A stretch of 64,000 bases of DNA from NCBI GenBank assembly GCA_016719015.1, contig JADKAZ010000001.1:1116001-1180000 (forward strand), in the 5' to 3' direction. The notes below the pieces were generated by a model. It had not been told where the DNA came from. It made no database searches and saw nothing but the letters and a program-made list of their open reading frames with translations. Position numbers and translations under genes: made by a program. The first letter of the stretch is position 1, and each line of letters opens with the position of its first letter. Origin of the DNA: Chitinophagaceae bacterium. Lineage in GTDB: Bacteria > Bacteroidota > Bacteroidia > Chitinophagales > Chitinophagaceae. This document shows, piece by piece, positions 1 to 8,484 of this stretch.

Positions 1-1018
1 ATGTTCCTGTTCCGCCAGATCTGGTTTTTCCCAAATGATTGTAGGCCTTTTCTGTTACTTCCCTTCCTCTTGGTGTTCGCTGTAAAAAGCCTTCCTGGAT
101 CAAAAAAGGTTCGTACACTTCTTCTATTGTACCGGCTTCCTCACCAACTGCAGTAGCTATTGTAGTGATGCCCACCGGCCCTCCTTTAAATTTATCAATG
201 ATAGCTGTTAGAATTCTGTTATCCATGTCGTCCAGCCCATGTTCATCTACCTTCAGGGCATTCAAAGCATGTTGAGTAATGCCAAAATCTATTTGTCCGT
301 CATTTAATACCTGTGCAAAATCTCTAACCCGTCGCAAAAGTCCGTTGGCAATTCTTGGAGTGCCCCGGCTACGTCGTCCAATTTCTTCCACCGCTTCTGT
401 AGAGATGGCAGTTCCCAGAATGCCGGCAGAACGTTGAATTATTTTATTAAGAATAGTGGATGTATAATATTCCAATCTTGATTTGATAGCAAACCTTGAG
501 AGCAAGGGAGCAGAAAGCAATCCGCTTCTGGTGGTAGCACCGATTAAAGTAAAAGGATTCAGGTTTATCTGGATACTCCTTGCATTCGGTCCACTGTCAA
601 TCATAATGTCAATACGGTAATCCTCCATCGCTGCATATAAATATTCTTCTACCACCGTACTTAGCCGGTGTATCTCGTCTATAAATAAAACGTCATTAGC
701 TTCCAGGCTGGTGAGCAGACCAGCTAAATCACCGGGCTTTTCTATAACAGGGCCTGATGTTTCTTTAATATTTACCCCCAATTCGTTAGCAACTATTCTT
801 GATAAAGTTGTTTTACCCAGACCCGGAGGACCATGAAATAAAACATGGTCTAATGCTTCACCACGGATTTTAGCGGCCTTAATGAATATGCGGAGGTTTT
901 CAATGATCTGGTCTTGCCCTGCAAAATCCTGTATCTGTGATGGGCGGATGGTGTTTTCAAACACAACATCAGCGGAAGTTAAATTCTGCTTATCACTGCT
1001 CAGGTTGGGATTGGACAT
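1..1018 (-). CDS. ruvB: Holliday junction branch-migration helicase RuvB (3' end cut by window edge)
   Basis: AAA+ ATPase motor that, with RuvA, drives branch migration of Holliday junctions in the cytoplasm before RuvC resolves them. Reading the minus strand from the ATG at 1018 gives 339 codons with no stop before the edge; RuvB is usually about 340 aa, so only a few C-terminal residues are missing. Walker A is GPPGLGKTT, Walker B is LFIDEIH, and the sensor/arginine-finger region [17 protein letters not shown] follows. The C-terminal winged-helix part ([16 protein letters not shown]) is also present. It is divergent from the reductase at 1077 across a 58-bp gap. Its partner nuclease gene ruvC lies 40 kb away in this window. 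Identification is firm. Confidence 0.97.
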   Translation of the reverse strand, partial: MSNPNLSSDKQNLTSADVVFENTIRPSQIQDFAGQDQIIENLRIFIKAAKIRGEALDHVLFHGPPGLGKTTLSRIVANELGVNIKETSGPVIEKPGDLAGLLTSLEANDVLFIDEIHRLSTVVEEYLYAAMEDYRIDIMIDSGPNARSIQINLNPFTLIGATTRSGLLSAPLLSRFAIKSRLEYYTSTILNKIIQRSAGILGTAISTEAVEEIGRRSRGTPRIANGLLRRVRDFAQVLNDGQIDFGITQHALNALKVDEHGLDDMDNRILTAIIDKFKGGPVGITTIATAVGEEAGTIEEVYEPFLIQEGFLQRTPRGREVTEKAYNHLGKTRSGGTGT

Positions 1019-1076
1019 GAACTTATTTAGTTGAATATTTGTAAAGCTAATTATTAATCAATAAAAACTGACTGTT

Positions 1077-1727
1077 ATGAAAATCGGAGTTATCGGTTCC
1101 GGCCAGGTTGGACGGACACTTGCCACAGCATTATTGAAAGAAGGCCATGAAATAAAATTAGGTACCCGTGATGTTACCAATCCTGCCGTTATTACGTGGC
1201 GGGCACATCCCGACAACCAGGGTGCTACCGTTGGCACATTCAGAGAAGTGGCTGAGTTTGGTGAAAGTATTGTATTGGCGGTGAAAGGCAACAAAGCCAC
1301 CGAAGCACTTGACCTTGCAGGGTTGGAAAATTTTATCGGAAAAGTTGTTATTGATGTAACCAATCCCATTGCTGATGCACCCCCAGTGAACGGTGTAATA
1401 TCTTTTTTTACCAATACAAACGAAAGCCTCATGGAAATCATACAGGCCCGTATTCCGGAAGCAAGAGTGGTAAAAGCTTTTAACAGTGTAGGAAGCCATT
1501 TAATGTACAAACCTGCTTTTACTGATGGTTGGCCAACCATGTTTATTTGCGGAAATGATGATGATGCCAAAACTGTGGTGACTGATATACTTACTTCCTT
1601 TAGCTGGGATACGGAAGACATGGGAAAAATGGAAGCAGCAAGGGCTATAGAGCCGCTCTGCATTTTGTGGTGCATTCCGGGTTTTTTAAGAGAAAACTGG
1701 ACTCATGCTTTTAAACTGATGAAGTAA
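1077..1727 (+). CDS. NADP-binding oxidoreductase, F420-dependent NADP reductase-like family
   Basis: A 216-aa cytoplasmic protein that opens with a classic Rossmann dinucleotide-binding motif, MKIGVIGSGQVGRTLA, followed by LGTRD at the end of the second strand, which suggests NADP preference. The fold resembles the NADP_oxidoreductase/F420-dependent reductase family (N-terminal domain of pyrroline-5-carboxylate reductase type): IDVTNPI follows the central strands and VVKAFNSVG matches the conserved KAFN motif of this family. The substrate is unknown. Most such Bacteroidota proteins do not act on F420, so only the nucleotide-binding role is supported. The 3' end overlaps the convergent M23 peptidase gene by 17 bp. 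Confidence 0.85.
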   Translation: MKIGVIGSGQVGRTLATALLKEGHEIKLGTRDVTNPAVITWRAHPDNQGATVGTFREVAEFGESIVLAVKGNKATEALDLAGLENFIGKVVIDVTNPIADAPPVNGVISFFTNTNESLMEIIQARIPEARVVKAFNSVGSHLMYKPAFTDGWPTMFICGNDDDAKTVVTDILTSFSWDTEDMGKMEAARAIEPLCILWCIPGFLRENWTHAFKLMK

Positions 1728-2424
1728 ACTGATTTAATTGCAAAATAATATCCGGGTCGGGACTATTAGCCAGCCATTTTTCTTTTTCAGAGAATTTACA
1801 TACACCGGGGTAATCACCTTTCCATTCTCCGATGTTAGAAATAATTTGAAAGTGAAGATGTGGAGGCCAGCTTCCATTTTCAGAAGGAATGCCAAACTCT
1901 CCAAAAACATCTCCTTTTTCAATCCGGTCCCCTTCCTGGATATTTTTAATTGAATTCAAACTCAAATGACCATACAGTGTATAAAAGCTCACTCCATTAA
2001 GCAGGTGAGATAAGATAATAGTGGCACCATAATCTCCAAACCGGTTGTTGAATGCAAAACTGTGTACGATTCCATCCAATGGGGCCATTACGGCAGTATG
2101 CGGCTTCCCCCAGATATCTGTACCAAGGTGCAAACGCCGTGGCTCTTCACCCGGTTTATCACCATCAAAGACCTTACTGATGCTGTAAACTGTACGGTGC
2201 TCTTTATAACCACCAATTCCATACCGGGCATTTACTTCTTGTAATTTTTCATTCACCCAAGTTGTGAAACGGTTGGTGTCACTTAATATATCATTCGTAA
2301 GCTCTTTATTGCCGGAAGTAAAATCAAATGATAAAAGTTTATCTGTAGTAGCATCAAACTTCACCACCGGATGAAAGTGGTGCTTGTTATTGTTCAATAA
2401 CGATGTGAGTGAGGTTAATTGCAT
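1711..2424 (-). CDS. M23 family metallopeptidase (LytM/peptidoglycan endopeptidase-like)
   Basis: A 237-aa protein with a C-terminal M23 (lysostaphin/LytM) domain. The zinc ligands are visible as HLGTD (HxxxD) near residue 98 and HLHF (HxH) near residue 190, with the conserved YGHLS segment between them. Family members cut peptide cross-links in peptidoglycan. No N-terminal signal peptide is evident: the first ~90 residues are hydrophilic, so it may be cytoplasmic, exported another way, or active on another substrate. It starts at an ATG at 2424 and ends inside the tail of the convergent reductase gene. Family assignment is strong; the physiological substrate is inferred. Confidence 0.88.
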   Translation of the reverse strand: MQLTSLTSLLNNNKHHFHPVVKFDATTDKLLSFDFTSGNKELTNDILSDTNRFTTWVNEKLQEVNARYGIGGYKEHRTVYSISKVFDGDKPGEEPRRLHLGTDIWGKPHTAVMAPLDGIVHSFAFNNRFGDYGATIILSHLLNGVSFYTLYGHLSLNSIKNIQEGDRIEKGDVFGEFGIPSENGSWPPHLHFQIISNIGEWKGDYPGVCKFSEKEKWLANSPDPDIILQLNQFTSSV

Positions 2425-2462
2425 AGCCTGCTAAAGTTAAGGAGTCGATACCAGTAAAGAAA

Positions 2463-2489
2463 AAGGCATCCGCAAATTGCGGATGCCTT
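2463..2489 (-). terminator. Rho-independent terminator after the 2518-7215 gene
   Basis: A perfect 13-bp inverted repeat with a 1-nt centre (arms 2463-2475 and 2477-2489). On the minus strand it is followed by a T-rich run. It lies 28 bp beyond the stop codon of the large secreted protein gene. Confidence 0.85.
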
Positions 2490-2517
2490 GTATAGATTTT
2501 AATTTTTGTACTGGTTA

Positions 2518-5500
2518 TTAATGTCCGGGTATCACTACTTTAAAGGTCTTTTCTGAAGTTCTAACACCATCATCATAGTAGAACTTAACAAAGTAAATAC
2601 CTGCTGGCAGTTTGGTAAGATCAATCGGAATCACACGGCCATAAACAAGACCTGTGTAGACTGGCGATACCATTACGTCGTTAACTGATGAACCGTTCAA
2701 TAACTGACCTTGAGAATTATAAACCTTCATGCCAAGATAGTTGTACAAGGTACTGTTGACCCTGATATTGAACAATCCATTATTTGGATTCGGGAAAAGT
2801 ATCAGGCCATCATCGCTAAGTAATCTTACTCTTTCCTGGCAATCTTCCACTTTTGCAATCACTTGTGCACTTGCAGTACAACCAGCAGCATTCGTGTAAG
2901 TGTAAGTAAGGGTATAAGTACCTACAGCTGTAGATGATGGTACAAAGTTGAAACCGGAAACACCGATACCGCTCCAGCTGCCACCTACAGGCAAACCAGA
3001 CAATGGCACCAATGTATCACTGATACAAATTCTTGATGACAATGCGGTTGCTGTTACAGTTGGTAATGCATTAACAGTAAGGATAGCAACTGCAGAAGTG
3101 GTTGTCTGACCGCAACTGTTTGTTACAAGCACCCTGTACCTGGAGTTATGTTGTCCAATTACAGCAGCAGGAATGGTAAAGGTTGCTGTGTATGAACCTC
3201 CTGTGGTAAGGTTATTCCATGTAGCACCGCCATCTGTACTTACCTGCCATTGATAAATGGTTGGAGGTGGTACACTTCCCACTGTTGCTACTGTAAATGC
3301 TGCACTTTGGCCTACGCAAACTGTTCTGTTGGCAGGTTGTGTTGATATAACCGGTGCCGTTGCTACATTCAGTACAACGGGGTTAGAAGTTACCGGAGGA
3401 GGACACACACCGGAAACTACAACGGTGTAGGTACCACTGTTAGATGCATTTACATTTGTTATCGTTAATGTATTGGTAGTGGCACCTGAAATCTGTGCAT
3501 TATTTACGAGGTTAACAGCACCTTGACGCCACTGATAAGTAATTCCTGTTCCTGTGGCAGTTACTGAATAAGTAACATTAAAGCCAGGGCAGATAGTCTG
3601 CGTAGCAGGTGTTGGCTGAACTGTAATAACTGGTAATTGATTCACTGTTACATTAACGGTTGCAGTACCTGTACATCCATCTACTGTTGAAGTAGCGGTG
3701 TAAAGTGTAGTAGTAGTTGGCCTTGCATATACCACACTTATAGGCTGACCTGCATATGGGATAGTAGCTGCCGGATCAGTAAACAAGTTAGTAATAGGGC
3801 TGAATGTAACCAACGATGGTATATTAAAGTCAATGCTCCAGTTTCCGATGAAACCAGCATCACCACCTGTATCATCAAAAACATACAAGCTCCAGTTTCC
3901 GTTTGGATTACCGGCAAAAGTTGACAACGTTGTTGAAAAAGGAGCACCTAATGGCCCCGGTGCAGGCCAGTTATCTCCTGCACCAATATTTGTTGGTTTG
4001 TAAGTACCGGCTGGATTAAAGGCGGCAGTCAAACTAGTTGCTGCTGCATCATCCAATAAATAATCAACTCCAATCAGATCTGTTCCGCCACCGATATCAG
4101 ACAGCAAAATCACTGACTGACCTGTAGGAGAAACCAATACTATATCCATATCACTTGGGAATGTATGATTGATATTACCAAGTTTTACAGACTTAACAGT
4201 TACACCAGTTGCTGGTAATCCGGCCACATTTACCTGTGAAGGATATGGCCCTCCTATTCCTGTTGTTGTTGTTGGAGAACCAGCAGGAACAACTGTTGTA
4301 GCAGGTTGATTGAATGACAATACTGTTGGTGGTACCACACTGGCAGTAATCTGTTGGATTGTTCCGTTACAAATAACCGGAGCAGCAGGTGTCAATGTAA
4401 TGATTGGTGTTTGTTTTATCAATGCTGAAACTGTTGAACTTACAGAACAACCAATTCCATCAGTAGATGTAAGAGTGAATGTATGAAGGCCAACAGGCAG
4501 GTTGCTTACTGTAAAGTTACCAGTACTGTTAGCAGGCCCAGTCGATGCATTTTGAGTAATGGTACCAGGGCCTGTGAGAGTATGAGTGTAAACAGTTGGG
4601 CCAAGAATTTGCCAGTCAACCAACACACCCACATCGCCACCGCCATTATCAGAAATATTCAATGTCCAGTTACCACCTGCAGCACAAGGGAAGGCTAATC
4701 CAGCCCAGTTGTGTGCTGCACCACCAACATCTGAGGGTCTGTAGCTACCACCGGGGATAAAGCCAGTACCAGGTGCTGTTTCAGGAATTACCGTAGCTGC
4801 AGCAAGGTCAAACGTATAAACATCTGGCGGAGGCGTAGTCGCATTGGAAGTTCCGAGATTTGCTGAACTTCCAAATGTTAATGCAGGTACTCCTGGCCTG
4901 TCAAATAAGAAAGTAGTTCCGCAAGGACTGGTTAAAGTAAATATCAAATCACCTACCCAGCTATGCCTTGCATTGATTCTTACTTTCAAATCAGCAGCCG
5001 CAGTAATTGTTGTGGCCGGTAAAGTAATGGTTGTATTAATACCTGCAGGTGTTGCATCAGGGATGGCAAGATTGATTGTACCAGAAGTACCTAATACATT
5101 AGCACCCTGTAAAACGCCACCGCTAACCGTTCCCGTAACTGCCACTACACCCGGTGTACAGACGGTAGTAACTGTAGCAGATACAGCAGTGTGAACTGGT
5201 GCACCTACAGCAACGGTGAACTCTGGAGTATTAGCTGAACCACCACCATTAACACAGGTTAATGTTGCTATATAGTACCTGGTTCCACCGACAGCGGTGA
5301 AATTATAGTTGGCACTTGTTGCACCCGCTATATTAGTATAAGGACCGCCTGGTGTAGTTGATGATTTCCATTGTATAGTAACACCCGGTGTAGTAGAGTG
5401 ACCTGTCAAAGTGAGTGCTACGTTATTACCAACACAAGCTGTGGTAGCCCCTGAAATGGTACCAGCAGTTGGTATACCTGCACAACCACCGCCGCAAAGA

Positions 5501-7215
5501 GAACCGGCAATAGAAATATCATCTATGAATGCTCCAACACCGGCTACGCTACTATCAGTAGCACGACGGAATCGAAGAACGATATTCTGACCGTTGGCGG
5601 CCGCCGGCAAATTAATTGTAGTAAGAACAAACCCACCGGAGTTACCAGTCCAGGCCTGACGCCCGGCTATAGGACTACCGAATGCAGCACTTATGGTTCC
5701 ATTATAACCACCCGTTACAAATGTGCCGCCTGCTGCAATGATATCCTGGAATGCACCTCCACCTATTGATATTTCAAGTACCAAACCATCGAAATTATTT
5801 TCGAGGTTATTGCTTCTTCTGAAAGTTAATTGTGCTGTTGGAGAAATTATCGGGAATACCCTTGAATCTAAATATTCATCAGATATACAACCAGGATCAT
5901 TTGCAAATGCTGAATTCGGAGCATTGAAAGAAGTGGTATTAACTGTAACCCATCTTGCTGTTCCGGCACAAGTAGCACCAACTGTAGCAGACCAACCCGT
6001 AGGAAGAGCCGGAGCTATCACGCCATCAAAATTCTCTGCACATGGAGTTGGTGAAGTACAGGTTCTTGCAAGTGTAAAGGCACCGCTATTTGTACTGAAG
6101 CCTGTTACCAGTACATAATACTGCGTTCCCAAAATAGTATTTACAGTGACTTGTGACTGAAGGGAACAAAAATCATCATTTCCAATAACACAAGTTAATG
6201 CTGCACAAGTACCACTAAATACACCGATTTTAGTATCATAAGCGGAACCGCAAAGACTTAAGGTAGTTGAAAAACCATCACCTGTGAAGGTGTACCAAAC
6301 ACCCGGTGCAGTTCCTAACGTTGTAGTACAGGTACCTACTGCATCCGCTGTTGCACCAACTGTTGTACTATTGATAGTCTGGCCGCAATTAATTGGCAAT
6401 GCTGCTGTACACAAATCATTAACTGGTCCTGTTGCAGCACAGGTTCTGGTCAGTGTAAAGGCACCACTATTGGTACTGAAGCCGGTTACCAATACATAAT
6501 ATTGTGTTCCTAAAACAGTAGTGAAAGTAACTTCTGATTGCAGTCCGCAAAAATCATCGTTGCCAGTTACGCAGGTTAATCCTGCGCAAGTACCACTGAA
6601 AACACCAATTTTAGTATCATAAGCAGAGCCGCAAAGACTTAAGGTGGTTGCAACTCCATTTCCGGTAAATGTATACCAAACACCAGGAGCAGATCCTAAT
6701 GCGGTAACACATGTACCTACGGCATCCAGCGTAGCACCTACTGTAGTACTATTGATCGTTTGACCACAATTTATTGGCAGCGCTGCTGTACACAAATCAT
6801 TAACTGGTGGTGGCAATGCACTACAACTGGTACATTGGACTATACCTGTATGGCAGGAGCCGTCAGTTCCACATGCTGCATTAGTATTATAATGCAGGTA
6901 CAGCGGACCTGATACAGTGCAAGTTACACTCACAGGTGAAGTTCCAAACCCAAGAACAGTGCCGCCCGGTGTACCTTGGCGAATAGTAATATAATTACCT
7001 GTACCTCCTGTAGCGGTAAACAGATAAGTTGAACCTGCAACAGCGCCATTTATAGTACTGTATTCTCCGGCAAAAGCACAGGTTGTAATTGTTAGTGGAG
7101 TGGTATTTGTCGGGGCTGTAGCGGTACCAAATGCTGAAGGATTGGTACACTGACTCAATGCAACATGGCTGGTCAGTAATATAAGCGGAAGCAAAAGAAA
7201 GTACATTTTCTTCAT
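2518..7215 (-). CDS. Large secreted multidomain protein with P-domains, Ig-like domains and T9SS sorting domain
   Basis: About 1565 aa, taken from the ATG at 7215 (the frame can be opened two codons earlier only at a TTG). An N-terminal signal peptide ends near SHVALSQ. Then come two tandem ~127-aa repeats beginning VNDLCTAALPINCGQ (pre-peptidase-like beta domains) and a MAM/jelly-roll-like domain ending IDDISI. After Ig-like units, two domains resemble proprotein convertase P-domains (DLKVRINARHSWVGDL; VKLGNINHTFPSDMD). More Ig-like units follow, then a type A T9SS C-terminal domain (LFPNPNNGLFNI ... LPAGIYFVKF). No catalytic domain is visible, so it is probably an adhesin or surface structural protein. 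It is anchored or released by the T9SS, whose machinery is not in this window. The gene is monocistronic, with its own terminator. Confidence 0.85.
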   Translation of the reverse strand: MKKMYFLLLPLILLTSHVALSQCTNPSAFGTATAPTNTTPLTITTCAFAGEYSTINGAVAGSTYLFTATGGTGNYITIRQGTPGGTVLGFGTSPVSVTCTVSGPLYLHYNTNAACGTDGSCHTGIVQCTSCSALPPPVNDLCTAALPINCGQTINSTTVGATLDAVGTCVTALGSAPGVWYTFTGNGVATTLSLCGSAYDTKIGVFSGTCAGLTCVTGNDDFCGLQSEVTFTTVLGTQYYVLVTGFSTNSGAFTLTRTCAATGPVNDLCTAALPINCGQTINSTTVGATADAVGTCTTTLGTAPGVWYTFTGDGFSTTLSLCGSAYDTKIGVFSGTCAALTCVIGNDDFCSLQSQVTVNTILGTQYYVLVTGFSTNSGAFTLARTCTSPTPCAENFDGVIAPALPTGWSATVGATCAGTARWVTVNTTSFNAPNSAFANDPGCISDEYLDSRVFPIISPTAQLTFRRSNNLENNFDGLVLEISIGGGAFQDIIAAGGTFVTGGYNGTISAAFGSPIAGRQAWTGNSGGFVLTTINLPAAANGQNIVLRFRRATDSSVAGVGAFIDDISIAGSLCGGGCAGIPTAGTISGATTACVGNNVALTLTGHSTTPGVTIQWKSSTTPGGPYTNIAGATSANYNFTAVGGTRYYIATLTCVNGGGSANTPEFTVAVGAPVHTAVSATVTTVCTPGVVAVTGTVSGGVLQGANVLGTSGTINLAIPDATPAGINTTITLPATTITAAADLKVRINARHSWVGDLIFTLTSPCGTTFLFDRPGVPALTFGSSANLGTSNATTPPPDVYTFDLAAATVIPETAPGTGFIPGGSYRPSDVGGAAHNWAGLAFPCAAGGNWTLNISDNGGGDVGVLVDWQILGPTVYTHTLTGPGTITQNASTGPANSTGNFTVSNLPVGLHTFTLTSTDGIGCSVSSTVSALIKQTPIITLTPAAPVICNGTIQQITASVVPPTVLSFNQPATTVVPAGSPTTTTGIGGPYPSQVNVAGLPATGVTVKSVKLGNINHTFPSDMDIVLVSPTGQSVILLSDIGGGTDLIGVDYLLDDAAATSLTAAFNPAGTYKPTNIGAGDNWPAPGPLGAPFSTTLSTFAGNPNGNWSLYVFDDTGGDAGFIGNWSIDFNIPSLVTFSPITNLFTDPAATIPYAGQPISVVYARPTTTTLYTATSTVDGCTGTATVNVTVNQLPVITVQPTPATQTICPGFNVTYSVTATGTGITYQWRQGAVNLVNNAQISGATTNTLTITNVNASNSGTYTVVVSGVCPPPVTSNPVVLNVATAPVISTQPANRTVCVGQSAAFTVATVGSVPPPTIYQWQVSTDGGATWNNLTTGGSYTATFTIPAAVIGQHNSRYRVLVTNSCGQTTTSAVAILTVNALPTVTATALSSRICISDTLVPLSGLPVGGSWSGIGVSGFNFVPSSTAVGTYTLTYTYTNAAGCTASAQVIAKVEDCQERVRLLSDDGLILFPNPNNGLFNIRVNSTLYNYLGMKVYNSQGQLLNGSSVNDVMVSPVYTGLVYGRVIPIDLTKLPAGIYFVKFYYDDGVRTSEKTFKVVIPGH
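6045..6805 (-). repeat. Tandem ~381-bp intragenic repeat, two copies (127 aa each)
   Basis: The landmark TGTACACAAATCATT occurs at 6406 and again at 6787, exactly 381 bp apart. The translated units both carry PINCGQTINSTTVGAT, DTKIGVFSGTCA and YYVLVTGFSTNSGAFTL. The close match suggests a recent in-frame duplication in the N-terminal part of the secreted protein. Confidence 0.85.
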
Positions 7216-7349
7216 AAACAAAGTTTGGTTGATTATTATAAACTAGCCTTCCTTCCGGAGGGTATCAGAAGGAAAGTTATGATTTTTTTCCACTGTGGCA
7301 AGTTTTCCCAGCAAAATATTCAGGGTAAAAAACCGTTTGATTGATTATC

Positions 7350-8435
7350 ATGTTTACCAGCATCAAAAAAGCAACGATTTATGGCTTTTGCCTGCTAATC
7401 TTTCTGATAGGTGATTGCGCCTTTTCTTCGTTATCGGCCCAAATGATAACAGGTGTTTGGAAAGGGAAAATTAATAAGCAAAAAGTTGAAGTTAAGATTA
7501 TTCAAAGCGGCGATAGCCTTACCGGCACTTCGTATTACTACGAATCGGCCAATAATTACAGGCGTTACTCCATCAAAGGGTATTTTGATGAAAATACAAA
7601 CAGTGCAGTTTGGTGGGATGACCAGTTAATTGAAGAAAAATCAGGTAGATTCAATATCTCCACCCCCGGAAAAATCCCTATGCTTTCCCGGGCCGATTTT
7701 AACTGCCCCGGTGGGGGTACCATGATGCTGGATGGAAAAGTGGCAAAGAAAGAAAATGATACTAACCCGACCGGCGAGGTTCACCTGGATAAAATTGGCC
7801 AACCCGAATTTGAAGATGAATGGGATTTTGTTATTGAAAATTATACCGTCGGTGCCAATGACCCGGAAATTATTGATAGTATTGCCAGCCTTTCACAACG
7901 CACTGTAATTACAGAAGACCCGGTAAAAACTATTCCGCAAGAAAGACCAGTTGTTGTTTCCCCTCCTATGGTCATTGAAAAACCAGTTGAGGAACCCGTC
8001 ACCGAACCAAAAAAAATTAAAGAACAATCAAAGCCGGTTATTACAATTATTGAGCCGGTAAAAGCCCCTACTATTGAAGAAAAATTTGTTACCCGCAAAA
8101 AAATATTAGTAAAAGAAATTCCATTAACAGGAGATTCGATAGAACTTCGTTTTTATGATAATGCTGAAATAGATGGTGATTCTATTTCTCTTTTCCTGAA
8201 TGATAAATTAATTTTTGAACATATCCGTCTTGCCGGAACTGCTTATATCATCAAATTTTCGGTTAATGATATGAGGGAAACAAATGAACTGATTATGGTA
8301 GCAGAAAACCTGGGAGCTATTCCTCCTAATACATCATATATGCTGGCAATTGTCGGTGATAAACGGTATGATGCTTATTTATCAAGTACAGAAGGAAGCA
8401 GTGCTATGATAAAATTTATCAAACAAATTCCATAA
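7350..8435 (+). CDS. Exported protein of unknown function
   Basis: About 361 aa, taken from the ATG at 7350; a longer frame would need a TTG at 7341. A hydrophobic signal segment (ATIYGFCLLIFLIGDCAF) is followed by SLSAQ, a plausible cleavage region. Residues ~20-130 are a beta-rich domain starting MITGVWKGKI, reminiscent of lipocalin-like GxW domains. Next comes a Pro/Glu/Lys/Val-rich linker at about residues 190-245. A C-terminal beta domain (IELRFYDNAEIDGDSISLFLND) contains a calcium-loop-like DNAEIDGD stretch. It lies alone on the plus strand between two large T9SS cargo genes and is convergent with the M36 protease gene. The function is not recognised. A role in the cell envelope is inferred from the signal sequence and linker. 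Confidence 0.75.
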   Translation: MFTSIKKATIYGFCLLIFLIGDCAFSSLSAQMITGVWKGKINKQKVEVKIIQSGDSLTGTSYYYESANNYRRYSIKGYFDENTNSAVWWDDQLIEEKSGRFNISTPGKIPMLSRADFNCPGGGTMMLDGKVAKKENDTNPTGEVHLDKIGQPEFEDEWDFVIENYTVGANDPEIIDSIASLSQRTVITEDPVKTIPQERPVVVSPPMVIEKPVEEPVTEPKKIKEQSKPVITIIEPVKAPTIEEKFVTRKKILVKEIPLTGDSIELRFYDNAEIDGDSISLFLNDKLIFEHIRLAGTAYIIKFSVNDMRETNELIMVAENLGAIPPNTSYMLAIVGDKRYDAYLSSTEGSSAMIKFIKQIP

Positions 8436-8463
8436 AAAATGCCCCGCTTTGGCAGGGCATTTT
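8436..8463. terminator. Bidirectional terminator between convergent genes
   Basis: A hairpin with A-rich 5' and T-rich 3' flanks: AAAATGCCC at 8436-8444 pairs with GGGCATTTT at 8455-8463. It directly follows the stop of the plus-strand exported protein and lies about 20 bp from the stop of the minus-strand M36 protease, so it can serve both. Confidence 0.85.
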
Positions 8464-8484
8464 AGTATTGCGTTCTTTAAATAT

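Noticed and set aside
1058..1675. 205-codon minus-strand frame opposite the NADP-binding reductase
   Set aside because: The plus-strand frame has a clear Rossmann motif; the antisense frame shows none.
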